Assembly (NCBI GenBank): GCA_937887565.1
Contig: CALABS010000059.1
Span: forward strand, 205,671 to 269,670
Direction of reading: 5' to 3'
DNA: 64,000 nt
Origin: an uncultured Rhodospirillaceae bacterium
Lineage (GTDB): Bacteria; Pseudomonadota; Alphaproteobacteria; Rhodospirillales; Magnetospirillaceae
Of the stretch, positions 8,393-15,895 are shown in pieces. Under the pieces are notes generated by a model. The model did not search any database and had not been told where the DNA came from. It saw nothing but the letters and a program-made list of their open reading frames with translations. Both the position numbers and the translations under genes were made by a program. How positions within the stretch are numbered: the first letter of the stretch is position 1; every line of letters starts with the position of its first letter.

Positions 8393-8842
8393 TTAGAATT
8401 GGTCGTATTTTAAAGAAGACCCGCGCACGCGGTCGGCGGGATACCGCCGCTCGTTGAGTTCGATCTTGGCCGCCGCCACCGCGGGCAGGTCGATCCCCAC
8501 CCGTTCGCACAACATCAGAAGGTAGAGGAAGACGTCGGCGCACTCTTCCTCCAGTCGGCGGCGGGTCTCTGGGTCGCCGAGGCTGGCCTCGACCTGCTCG
8601 TCGGTCTTCCACTGCGCGATCTCCAGGACCTCGGCCGCCTCCAGCGCCAGCGACAGCATCAGGTTCTTGACGGTGTGGAACTGCCGCCAATCGCGGGCGT
8701 CGCGGAATTCGACCAGCCGCCGAATGAGGTCCGCGATGGTCGGAGCATCGCCCACCCCACCCCCACCTTTCGGCGGGTCCCCTGGACCGACGGCCGAGGG
8801 AGCGGCCTCGACTGTTGTTGATTCTTCCGCTTTTTCCGCCAT
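8393..8842 (-). CDS. MazG-like (dCTPase/RS21-C6 type) NTP pyrophosphohydrolase
   Basis: A 149-residue all-alpha NTP pyrophosphatase-like protein. The metal-binding signature is seen as EAAE (in LEAAEVLEIAQW) followed by ECADVFLYLL, the E-x2-E ... E-x2-D pattern of the MazG/dCTPase superfamily. The first 40 residues are low-complexity and acidic. The ATG at 8842 gives a normal family length; a longer frame reaches 8929 without a good ribosome site. It lies between sat and aprB, reading with sat 129 bases upstream. Such enzymes usually cleanse non-canonical nucleotides; a link to APS metabolism is only suggested by position. Confidence 0.75.
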   Translation of the reverse strand: MAEKAEESTTVEAAPSAVGPGDPPKGGGGVGDAPTIADLIRRLVEFRDARDWRQFHTVKNLMLSLALEAAEVLEIAQWKTDEQVEASLGDPETRRRLEEECADVFLYLLMLCERVGIDLPAVAAAKIELNERRYPADRVRGSSLKYDQF

Positions 8843-9042
8843 TTGCGCCACCAAATTACAATACTTCCAAATGCAACGAATTTGTCTTTCGCAAAGACGT
8901 ACGTCACTGATTGCAAATATGTCAAACACGTAATATGAATGAGGGATTGAGCGGTCGGGGGCCGGAACGCGAACCAGCGCGTCCGGCTCGTCAAGGCCGC
9001 GTGAGAGGGAGACCCGCCGAAAGGCACACAGGGGAGGTTTTG

Positions 9043-9465
9043 ATGCCCACGTTTGTGCATACCGACAAGTGCGACGGCTGCAAGGGCGGTTCGGTCACCG
9101 CCTGCATGTACATCTGCCCGAACAACCTGATGAAGCTCGACACCACCCGGATGAAGGCCTTCAATCAGGAGCCCGACCAGTGCTGGGAGTGCCAGTGCTG
9201 CGTCAAGGCCTGCCCGCAGCAGGCCATCGAGGTTCGCGCCTACCAGGACTTCGTCCCGATGGGCGGCGCCGTCATCCCGATGCGCACCGACACCGCCATC
9301 ATGTGGACCATCAAGTTCCGCGACGGCGAGGTGAAGCGCTTCAAGTTCCCGGTGCGGACCACGCCCGTGGGCTCGATCAACCCGTACGACGGCAAGCCCG
9401 AGGCGGCTGATCTGGACAGCCCGCTGCTCTTCACCGAGGCCGGCAAGACCCTGCCGACCATCTGA
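9043..9465 (+). CDS. aprB: Adenylylsulfate reductase beta subunit
   Basis: A 140-residue ferredoxin-like subunit with two [4Fe-4S] motifs: CDGCKGGSVTACMYICP near residues 10-26 and CWECQCCVKACP near 47-58. The rest, including a long C-terminal tail, matches AprB, which clamps onto AprA and relays electrons to Qmo. ATG 9043 is fixed by the strong GGGGAGG at 9031-9037. It is followed 34 bases later by aprA. The 200-base divergent gap before it is AT-rich and likely carries promoters for both directions. Confidence 0.95.
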   Translation: MPTFVHTDKCDGCKGGSVTACMYICPNNLMKLDTTRMKAFNQEPDQCWECQCCVKACPQQAIEVRAYQDFVPMGGAVIPMRTDTAIMWTIKFRDGEVKRFKFPVRTTPVGSINPYDGKPEAADLDSPLLFTEAGKTLPTI

Positions 9466-9499
9466 GCGCGGCGCAGCACCTAAGGGAAGGAAATACGAA

Positions 9500-11425
9500 A
9501 TGACCGAATACAGCTTCGGCAATCCCGAGATCATCGAGATCGAGACCGACATCCTGCTCATCGGCGGCGGCATGGCCTCCTGCGGCGCCGCCTACGAGGC
9601 CAAGCGCTGGGCCGGGGACAACGTCAAGATCACCCTGGTCGACAAGGCCGCCCTCGACCGCTCCGGCGCCGTCGCCATGGGTCTGTCGGCCATCAACACC
9701 TATCTGGGCCCGGATCGCGATCCCCAGGACTACTGCCGCATGGTCTCCGCGGACCTGATGGGCATCACCCGCGACGACCTGGTCTATGACGTCGGCCGCC
9801 ACGTCGACGACTCGGTCCACCTGTTCGAGGAGTGGGGCCTTCCGGTGTGGAAGGACAAGGGCTCCGAGGGCATGGCGCTCAAGGACGGCGGCAAGCCGGT
9901 CCGCTCGGGCAAGTGGCAGATCATGATCAACGGCGAGGGCTACAAGACCATCGTCGCCGAGGCCGCCAAGAAGGCCCTGGGCATCGAGAACATCATCGAG
10001 CGCTGCTTCATCGTGAAGCTGCTGCTCGACACCAACGAGCCCAACCGCATCGCCGGTGCCGTCGGCTTCTCGGTGCGCGAGCACAAGCTCTATGTGTTCA
10101 AGGCCAACGCCATCCTCGATTGCTGCGGCGGCGCGGTCAACCTGTTCCGCCCGCGCTCGACCGGCGAGGGCAACGGCCGCACCTGGTACCCGGTGTGGAA
10201 CGCCGGCTCGACCTACGCCATGGCGGCCGAGGTCGGCGCCGAGCTGACCATGATGGAAAACCGCTTCGTGCCGGCCCGCTTCAAGGACGGCTACGGCCCG
10301 GTCGGCGCGTGGTTCCTGCTGTTCAAGTCGCAGGCCGTCAACGCCTTCGGCGAGAACTACGTGGTCAAGAACGCCCACATGCTGGCCGACTTCGCGCCCT
10401 ACGACAAGGCCACCGTGGTGCCGACCTGCCTGCGCAACCACGCCATGCTGAAGGAGATGAAGGACGGCAACGGCCCGATCTTCATGGACACTCCGACCGC
10501 CATGAAGAAGCTGGCCGAGAAGATGACCCCGGCCGAGATCAAGCATCTCGAGGCCGAGGCCTGGGAAGACTTCCTCGACATGTGCATCGGCCAGGCCGGC
10601 GTGTGGGCCGGCATGAACATCCGCCCCGAGCAGAACATGTCCGAGCTGATGCCGACCGAGCCCTACCTGCTGGGGTCGCACTCCGGCTGCTGCGGCATCT
10701 GGGTGTCGGGTCCCGAGGACATCAACTCGCCGGCCGAGTGGAAGTGGGGCTACAACCGCATGACCACCGTCAACGGCCTGTTCACCGCCGGCGACGGCGT
10801 GGGCGCCTCGGGCCACAAGTTCTCGTCGGGCTCGCACGCCGAGGGCCGCATCGCCGGCAAGGCGATGGTCAAGTTCGTGCGTGACCACAACGGCTTCAAG
10901 CCGTCGCTCAAGGGCGACATCAACGCCATCGCCGAGGAGATCTACAAGCCGGTCCGCACCTATCTCGAGCACAAGGACAAGACCACCGCCGAGGACGTCA
11001 ACCCCAACTACATCCTGCCCCGCCTCCTGCAGCAGCGCCTGCAGAAGCTGATGGACGAGTATGTGGCGGGCACCTCGACCTACTACAACACCAACAAGGT
11101 GATGCTCGAGACCGGTCTGCACCTGCTGACCATGCTGAAGGAAGACTCGCAGAAGATGCGTGCGAAGGACCTGCACGAACTGATGCGCGCCTGGGAGAAC
11201 TACCACCGCATCGTCGCGGCGGAAGCCCACCTTCGCCACATCCTGTACCGCGAGGAGACCCGCTATCCGGGCTTCTTCTATCGCGCCGACTTCCCGAAGC
11301 TGGACGACGCCAACTGGAAGGTCTTCGTCAATTCCCGCATCAACCCCGAGACGGGCGAGTGGGAAATGAAGAAGGTCCAGCACGTCGACCTCGTGACCAA
11401 GCGTTACGAGGGCCAGGGCCACTAA
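9500..11425 (+). CDS. aprA: Adenylylsulfate reductase alpha subunit (FAD)
   Basis: A 641-residue flavoprotein of the succinate dehydrogenase/fumarate reductase flavoprotein fold, the usual length of AprA. The FAD Rossmann motif ILLIGGGMASCGAA is at residues 19-32, and HSGCCGIWVSGPED and the GDGVGASGHKFSSGSHAEG region, typical of AprA, are present. It interconverts sulfite plus AMP and APS. With Sat and Qmo this forms the sulfite-oxidation branch of dissimilatory sulfur oxidation, or the reverse in sulfate reduction; oxidation is inferred from the alphaproteobacterial context. A purine-rich GGGAAGGAAA precedes the start. A strong terminator follows. Confidence 0.96.
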   Translation: MTEYSFGNPEIIEIETDILLIGGGMASCGAAYEAKRWAGDNVKITLVDKAALDRSGAVAMGLSAINTYLGPDRDPQDYCRMVSADLMGITRDDLVYDVGRHVDDSVHLFEEWGLPVWKDKGSEGMALKDGGKPVRSGKWQIMINGEGYKTIVAEAAKKALGIENIIERCFIVKLLLDTNEPNRIAGAVGFSVREHKLYVFKANAILDCCGGAVNLFRPRSTGEGNGRTWYPVWNAGSTYAMAAEVGAELTMMENRFVPARFKDGYGPVGAWFLLFKSQAVNAFGENYVVKNAHMLADFAPYDKATVVPTCLRNHAMLKEMKDGNGPIFMDTPTAMKKLAEKMTPAEIKHLEAEAWEDFLDMCIGQAGVWAGMNIRPEQNMSELMPTEPYLLGSHSGCCGIWVSGPEDINSPAEWKWGYNRMTTVNGLFTAGDGVGASGHKFSSGSHAEGRIAGKAMVKFVRDHNGFKPSLKGDINAIAEEIYKPVRTYLEHKDKTTAEDVNPNYILPRLLQQRLQKLMDEYVAGTSTYYNTNKVMLETGLHLLTMLKEDSQKMRAKDLHELMRAWENYHRIVAAEAHLRHILYREETRYPGFFYRADFPKLDDANWKVFVNSRINPETGEWEMKKVQHVDLVTKRYEGQGH

Positions 11426-11451
11426 GGTCCCGGCGCTTCGCGCTTCAAGGG

Positions 11452-11482
11452 AGGGGCGCCGGACTTCCGGCGCCCCTTTTCT
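11452..11482 (+). terminator. Rho-independent terminator after aprA
   Basis: The stem AGGGGCGCCGG pairs with CCGGCGCCCCTT around a four-base ACTT loop and is followed by TTTTC TTTC. It lies 27 bases after the aprA stop, so aprBA is probably a two-gene transcript with only read-through reaching the YkgJ-family gene. Confidence 0.9.
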
Positions 11483-11563
11483 TTCGCCCAGCGTTCTTCG
11501 TGGTGAAATCCCTTCACCCTTTGCTAATATGCCCAACCAACGAAAAAGCCAGGAAACGGACCC

Positions 11564-12511
11564 ATGACCGACACCCCCCGGACCACCGAAGACGAAGAAC
11601 TGGACGAGATGGACATGGAGGCGCAGCGCCATGGCGTCGACGACCGCGACATGCAGGTCGAGGTGTTCGACGCCGTGCGCGGCCAGTCCCGCTTCCCGGT
11701 CCAGCCGGTGCGCCTGACCGCCGAGGACACCTTCAGCTTCAACTGCCACAAGGGGGTGAGCTGCTGGAACAAGTGCTGCCACGGCGCCGACATCACGCTG
11801 ACGCCCTATTGCATCCTGCGCCTGTCCAAGCGCCTGGGCCTGAAGGCGGCTGAGTTCCTGCTGCGATACACGGTGCCCGACGTCCACGACAAGGCCGACA
11901 TGCCGGTGGCCAAGCTCAAGATGGGCGGCGACGACGGGCGCGGCGCCTGCCCCTTCAACACCGCCGACGGCTGCTCGGTCTACGAGGACCGGCCGGCCAC
12001 CTGCCGGTATTATCCGCTCGGCATGGTGTCCATGAAGATGAAGGACATGGAGGGCAAGGAGGACTTCTTCTTCCTGGTCAAGGAGGACCACTGCCAGGGC
12101 CACTGCGAGACCAAGACCCAGAATGTCGGCCAGTACCGCGCCGAGCAGGACGTCGCCGACTACGAGCGCGTCAGCCGCGGCTGGATCGACATCCTGATGA
12201 AGATGGCGTCGTGGAAGGTCCTGGGCGGCCCCATGGGCAAGGCCCCGACCATGCAGGTCAAGAAGATGTTCTTCATGGCCACCACCGACGTGGACGGCTT
12301 CCGCCGCTTCGTCCTCGAATCCAAGTTCCTCGATGCCTACGACGTCGCCCCCGAGGCGGTCGAGATCATCAAGGCCGACGACGAGGCCCTGCTGCTGCTG
12401 GGCTACGACTGGCTGAAGAACATCCTGTTCAACGAGCCCACCATCCAGCTCAAGGAACAGGTGCTGCAACAGGCCATCGCCAAGGCCCGTTCCGACATGG
12501 GCGCGGCGTAG
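11564..12511 (+). CDS. YkgJ-family cysteine-cluster protein
   Basis: A 315-residue soluble protein. Residues about 58-150 hold the YkgJ (CxxxCxxCC) metal-cluster signature: FNCHKGVSCWNKCC, then GACPF, DGCSVYEDRP and CRYYPLG. This domain is thought to bind zinc or an iron-sulfur cluster. An acidic N-terminus (about 20 residues) and a 150-residue C-terminal region with no recognised domain flank it. It sits directly behind aprBA after the terminator; a role in maturation or electron transfer of the sulfur enzymes is inference from position only. Confidence 0.7.
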   Translation: MTDTPRTTEDEELDEMDMEAQRHGVDDRDMQVEVFDAVRGQSRFPVQPVRLTAEDTFSFNCHKGVSCWNKCCHGADITLTPYCILRLSKRLGLKAAEFLLRYTVPDVHDKADMPVAKLKMGGDDGRGACPFNTADGCSVYEDRPATCRYYPLGMVSMKMKDMEGKEDFFFLVKEDHCQGHCETKTQNVGQYRAEQDVADYERVSRGWIDILMKMASWKVLGGPMGKAPTMQVKKMFFMATTDVDGFRRFVLESKFLDAYDVAPEAVEIIKADDEALLLLGYDWLKNILFNEPTIQLKEQVLQQAIAKARSDMGAA

Positions 12512-12585
12512 CGGTTCGATGCGAGGGGGCTTGCCCCCCTCGCGCTCCCCTTGCCCTCGGCGGCCCGGCCGCTCATCTGCGGGGC

Positions 12586-13857
12586 ATGCGCCCTGTCGTC
12601 ATCGTCGTCTTCTTCCTGCTTCTCCTGGCCCTGCCCGCCCGCGCCGAGGCGCCGGCGGCGCTTCTGAACGTCGAGGGCCCCATCGGGCCGGCGGTGGCCG
12701 AGTATGTCGCCGGCGGCATCGGCGAGGCCGAAGCGGCCGGCACGCCGCTGGTCATCCTGCGCCTCGACACTCCGGGCGGCCTCGATCGCTCCATGCGCGC
12801 CATCAACGCCGCCATCCTGGGCGCGGCGGTGCCGGTGGCGTGCTGGGTGGGGCCGGCGGGTGCGCGGGCGGCCAGCGCCGGCACCTTCATCCTTTATGCC
12901 TGCCCCGTGGCGGCCATGGCGCCGGGCACCCATCTCGGCGCCGCCACCCCCGTCGCCATGGGCGGCGAGATGGGCGACGCCATGGCGGCCAAGGCCGTCA
13001 ACGATACCGTCGCCACCATCCGGGGCCTGGCCGAACTGCGGGGACGCAACGCCGACTGGGCCGAGAAGGCCGTGCGCGAGGGCGCCACCCTCACCGCCCC
13101 CAAAGCCGTCGCGGCCGGCGTCGTCGAGGTCATGGCGCCGGACCTGGATGCCCTGATGGCCGCTCTTGACGGCCGCAGGGTGGTCGTGGCGGGCCGGACC
13201 GTCACCCTCGCCACCGCCGGGCTGGCGGTGAAGGCCCGCGACGCCGACCTGCGCACCCGCCTTCTCGCCGCCCTGGGCAGCCCCGAAGTGGCCTACCTCC
13301 TGCTGCTGGTGGGGGCCTACGGCATCCTGTTCGAGCTGATGAACCCCGGCACCCTGGTGGCCGGCATCCTCGGGACGGTGTCGCTGCTGCTGGCGCTCTA
13401 TGCCCTCAACCTACTGCCGGTAAACTATTCCGGGTTCGGCCTGCTGTTGCTCGGGCTGTCCTTGATGACGGCCGAGGCCTTCGTTCCCTCCTTCGGCATC
13501 CTGGGGCTGGGCGGCGCCGTCGCCTTCGCCCTCGGCTCGCTGATGCTGTTCGACACCGGCGTGCCCGGCTTCGCGCTTTCCGTGTCGGTGGTGACGGGCG
13601 CAACCATCGCCTCCGCGTTGCTGCTCGCCATCGGTCTGGCGGCGGCCGTCCGGTCGCGCCGGGGCAGGCCGACCACCGGCGGCGAGGCGCTGGTCGGTGC
13701 CATCGGCGAGGTGGTCGCCTGGCATGGCGGATCGGGCCGGATCCGCGTTCGAGGCGAATTGTGGAACGCCCGCGCGCCGCAGGCGTTCATGCCGGGAGAG
13801 AGGGTGCGCGTCGCCGCCCGTGACGGCCTGACCCTGGATGTGGAGCGGAACGAATGA
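12586..13857 (+). CDS. NfeD-type membrane-bound serine protease (ClpP class)
   Basis: A 423-residue protein with a signal peptide (residues 1-20, ending ALPARA), a ClpP-like periplasmic protease domain (about 25-215), four or five transmembrane helices (about 225-350) and a C-terminal OB-fold NfeD domain. The catalytic pair fits S97 in AASAGTF and K136 in AMAAKAVND. Such proteases cleave the C-terminus of partner stomatins. The next gene, overlapping by ATGA, is indeed a slipin, so the two form a classic NfeD-stomatin pair in membrane quality control. Confidence 0.9.
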   Translation: MRPVVIVVFFLLLLALPARAEAPAALLNVEGPIGPAVAEYVAGGIGEAEAAGTPLVILRLDTPGGLDRSMRAINAAILGAAVPVACWVGPAGARAASAGTFILYACPVAAMAPGTHLGAATPVAMGGEMGDAMAAKAVNDTVATIRGLAELRGRNADWAEKAVREGATLTAPKAVAAGVVEVMAPDLDALMAALDGRRVVVAGRTVTLATAGLAVKARDADLRTRLLAALGSPEVAYLLLLVGAYGILFELMNPGTLVAGILGTVSLLLALYALNLLPVNYSGFGLLLLGLSLMTAEAFVPSFGILGLGGAVAFALGSLMLFDTGVPGFALSVSVVTGATIASALLLAIGLAAAVRSRRGRPTTGGEALVGAIGEVVAWHGGSGRIRVRGELWNARAPQAFMPGERVRVAARDGLTLDVERNE

Positions 13858-14618
13858 TCGGGACCGCGATCCCCGTCGCCATCGTCGCGGTGGTGCTGCT
13901 GTTCCTGGTCGTCCAGGGTATCCGCGTGCTGCGGGAATACGAACGTGGGGTGGTCTTCACCCTGGGCCGCTTCACCGGCGTTCGCGGCCCCGGCCTGGTG
14001 ATCATCATCCCCGTCGTCCAGCAACTGGTGCGCGTCGACCTGCGGACCATCGTCATGGACGTGCCGTCGCAGGATGTCATATCCAAGGACAACGTCTCGG
14101 TCAAGGTCAACGCGGTGATCTATTTCCGGGTCGTCGACCCCGACAAATCGGTGATCCAGGTGGCCAATCCCATGGCCGCCACCAGCCAGCTGGCGCAGAC
14201 CACCTTGCGTTCGGTGCTGGGCAAGCACGACCTCGACGAGATGTTGTCCGAGCGCGACAAGCTCAACAGCGACATTCAGGAAATCCTCGACCGCAACACC
14301 GACAGCTGGGGCATCAAGGTGTCCAACGTCGAGATCAAGCACGTCGACCTCGATCCCAGCATGGTGCGCGCCATCGCCCAGCAGGCCGAGGCCGAGCGCA
14401 ACCGGCGCGCCAAGGTCATCAACGCCGAGGGCGAGCACCAGGCCGCCGCCCGCCTGGCCGAGGCGGCCCGCACCCTGGCCACCGAACCCGGCGCCATGCA
14501 TCTGCGCGACCTCGCCACCATCCACGACGTCGCCAACGAACGCTCGGGGGTCATCGTCCTGCCGCTGCCGACGGAGCTGTTGCGGCACGTGTCCGGCCTT
14601 CCCACCTCCAAGGGATGA
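13854..14618 (+). CDS. Slipin/stomatin-like SPFH (Band 7) protein
   Basis: A 254-residue protein with one N-terminal membrane hairpin (residues 1-25) and a full SPFH domain beginning at about RVLREYERGVVFTLGRF. The downstream Ala/Glu-rich segment QQAEAERNRRAKVINAEGEH is the usual coiled-coil oligomerisation region. The start overlaps the nfeD stop by four bases, and its own stop overlaps the next ATG, so the three genes are translationally coupled. It is expected to organise inner-membrane microdomains and to be a substrate of the upstream protease. Confidence 0.93.
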   Translation: MIGTAIPVAIVAVVLLFLVVQGIRVLREYERGVVFTLGRFTGVRGPGLVIIIPVVQQLVRVDLRTIVMDVPSQDVISKDNVSVKVNAVIYFRVVDPDKSVIQVANPMAATSQLAQTTLRSVLGKHDLDEMLSERDKLNSDIQEILDRNTDSWGIKVSNVEIKHVDLDPSMVRAIAQQAEAERNRRAKVINAEGEHQAAARLAEAARTLATEPGAMHLRDLATIHDVANERSGVIVLPLPTELLRHVSGLPTSKG

Positions 14619-14812
14619 GCGACCTCCTTCCCTATCTGATCGGCGCCGCGCTGGTCCTGGTGTTCACCGTTCTGCTGACCGGCATCCTTGGCTTCGCCAA
14701 GGGCGGGCCGTGGTACCAGCGCAATGCCAACCGGCTGATGAATCTGCGTGTCGCGGTCCAGGCGGTGGCGGTGCTGCTGTTGGGGCTGGCGGTGTGGCTC
14801 AGCCGACCGTGA
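14615..14812 (+). CDS. Small HIG1-domain twin-transmembrane protein
   Basis: A 65-residue protein with two transmembrane helices (about 5-26 and 44-62) separated by a short loop, GPWYQRNANRLMNLR, typical of the HIG1 / twin-transmembrane family. Mitochondrial relatives support respiratory supercomplexes; the bacterial role is less clear. Its start overlaps the slipin stop (ATGA). Its 3' end overlaps the stop of the convergent GGDEF gene by 14 bases. Confidence 0.8.
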   Translation: MSDLLPYLIGAALVLVFTVLLTGILGFAKGGPWYQRNANRLMNLRVAVQAVAVLLLGLAVWLSRP

Positions 14813-15863
14813 CCCGGTCGCGCCCGCCCTGCTTGGAGCGGTAGAGGGCGGCATCGGCGCGGGCCAGCAGGTCGGCCACCACGCAGTCGTCGCCGCAGGC
14901 GGCCACGCCGATGCTGACGGTCATGGCCAGCGTTCCCCCGTCTTGCAGCGGAACCACCGTTTCCGCGACCTGGGCGCGCAGACGCTCGGCCACCGCCACG
15001 GCGGCGTCGAGGCCGGTATTGGGCAGGGCGACGGCGAACTCCTCGCCGCCCAGCCGCCCCAGGATGTCGGGCTCGCGGAGCGCCCCCCGGCAGGCGGCGG
15101 CGAAGGCCCTGAGGGCCACGTCGCCGGCCGCGTGCCCCCAGGTGTCGTTGATGCGCTTGAAATGGTCGATGTCCAGCGCCAGCACCGCGAAGGCGCGGCC
15201 CATGCGCCGGGCGTGGTCCAGTTCCAGCGACGCCAGATGGTGGAAATGGCGGTGATTGGGCACGCCGGTCAGCGGATCGCGGGTGGCCAGCACCTCAAGC
15301 TCGGCCATCTGCCGGCGGGTGGAGCTGAAGGCCTCCAGCGTCAACGCCAGATCCTCGACCTCGCCGTCCTCGCCCAGCACCACCGGCACCCGCCCGATCA
15401 CCAGCCGCAGCAGGGACTCGCCGGCGCCGTCTGCCGTCGCCGCCGGCTCGGCGGGATAGGCGCCCACCGCCAGCCGGCCGCCGTCCAGCGGCAGCACCAG
15501 CCGCTGCCAGGTTTCCAGGCGGCCGCCGAAATCGGCGGTGTAGGACCGCCACAGCGGCTTGCCGGCCCCCAGCACGAACAGGTAGTCGAATTCCAACATG
15601 CCCCGGCGCTCGGCGGTGACCACCTCGGCCGGCAGCATATCCACCGCCTGGCCGGCGAGGTCGGCCCCGAACCGCTCGACGAAGGCCCGGCCGTAGTGCT
15701 GGTACCGCAAATGGCCGTCGCCGCTCTCGATCACCAACAGGTGATCGGCATGCGAAGCCAAGGCGGCCGGCACGCCCGACCCGCCCTCCCCCGACCGCGG
15801 CCGCCAGAGCGCCAGCAGTCCGGCCAGGCGCGAATCCATGACGCGGGAAACAAGGTCATTCAT
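14799..15863 (-). CDS. PAS_5-GGDEF diguanylate cyclase
   Basis: A 354-residue protein. Residues about 30-150 look like the PAS_5 domain common in Rhodospirillales (LWRSYTADFGGRLETWQR). A GGDEF domain follows, starting near DPLTGVPNHRHF, with active-site GGEEF at 272-276 and a product-inhibition I-site REPD at 263-266. It should make cyclic di-GMP in the cytoplasm in response to an unknown PAS signal. No transmembrane segment is seen. It reads away from the upstream chemoreceptor gene, 33 bases apart, so both may be co-transcribed. Confidence 0.9.
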   Translation of the reverse strand: MNDLVSRVMDSRLAGLLALWRPRSGEGGSGVPAALASHADHLLVIESGDGHLRYQHYGRAFVERFGADLAGQAVDMLPAEVVTAERRGMLEFDYLFVLGAGKPLWRSYTADFGGRLETWQRLVLPLDGGRLAVGAYPAEPAATADGAGESLLRLVIGRVPVVLGEDGEVEDLALTLEAFSSTRRQMAELEVLATRDPLTGVPNHRHFHHLASLELDHARRMGRAFAVLALDIDHFKRINDTWGHAAGDVALRAFAAACRGALREPDILGRLGGEEFAVALPNTGLDAAVAVAERLRAQVAETVVPLQDGGTLAMTVSIGVAACGDDCVVADLLARADAALYRSKQGGRDRVTVG

Positions 15864-15895
15864 CCCAAGAGGCGTAGCACGGCCGCCCGCCGGCC

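Noticed and set aside
9431..12469. A 1012-codon open frame on the minus strand
   Set aside because: It is the antisense of aprA and the YkgJ gene, rich in Val/Leu/His/Gly, with no domain.
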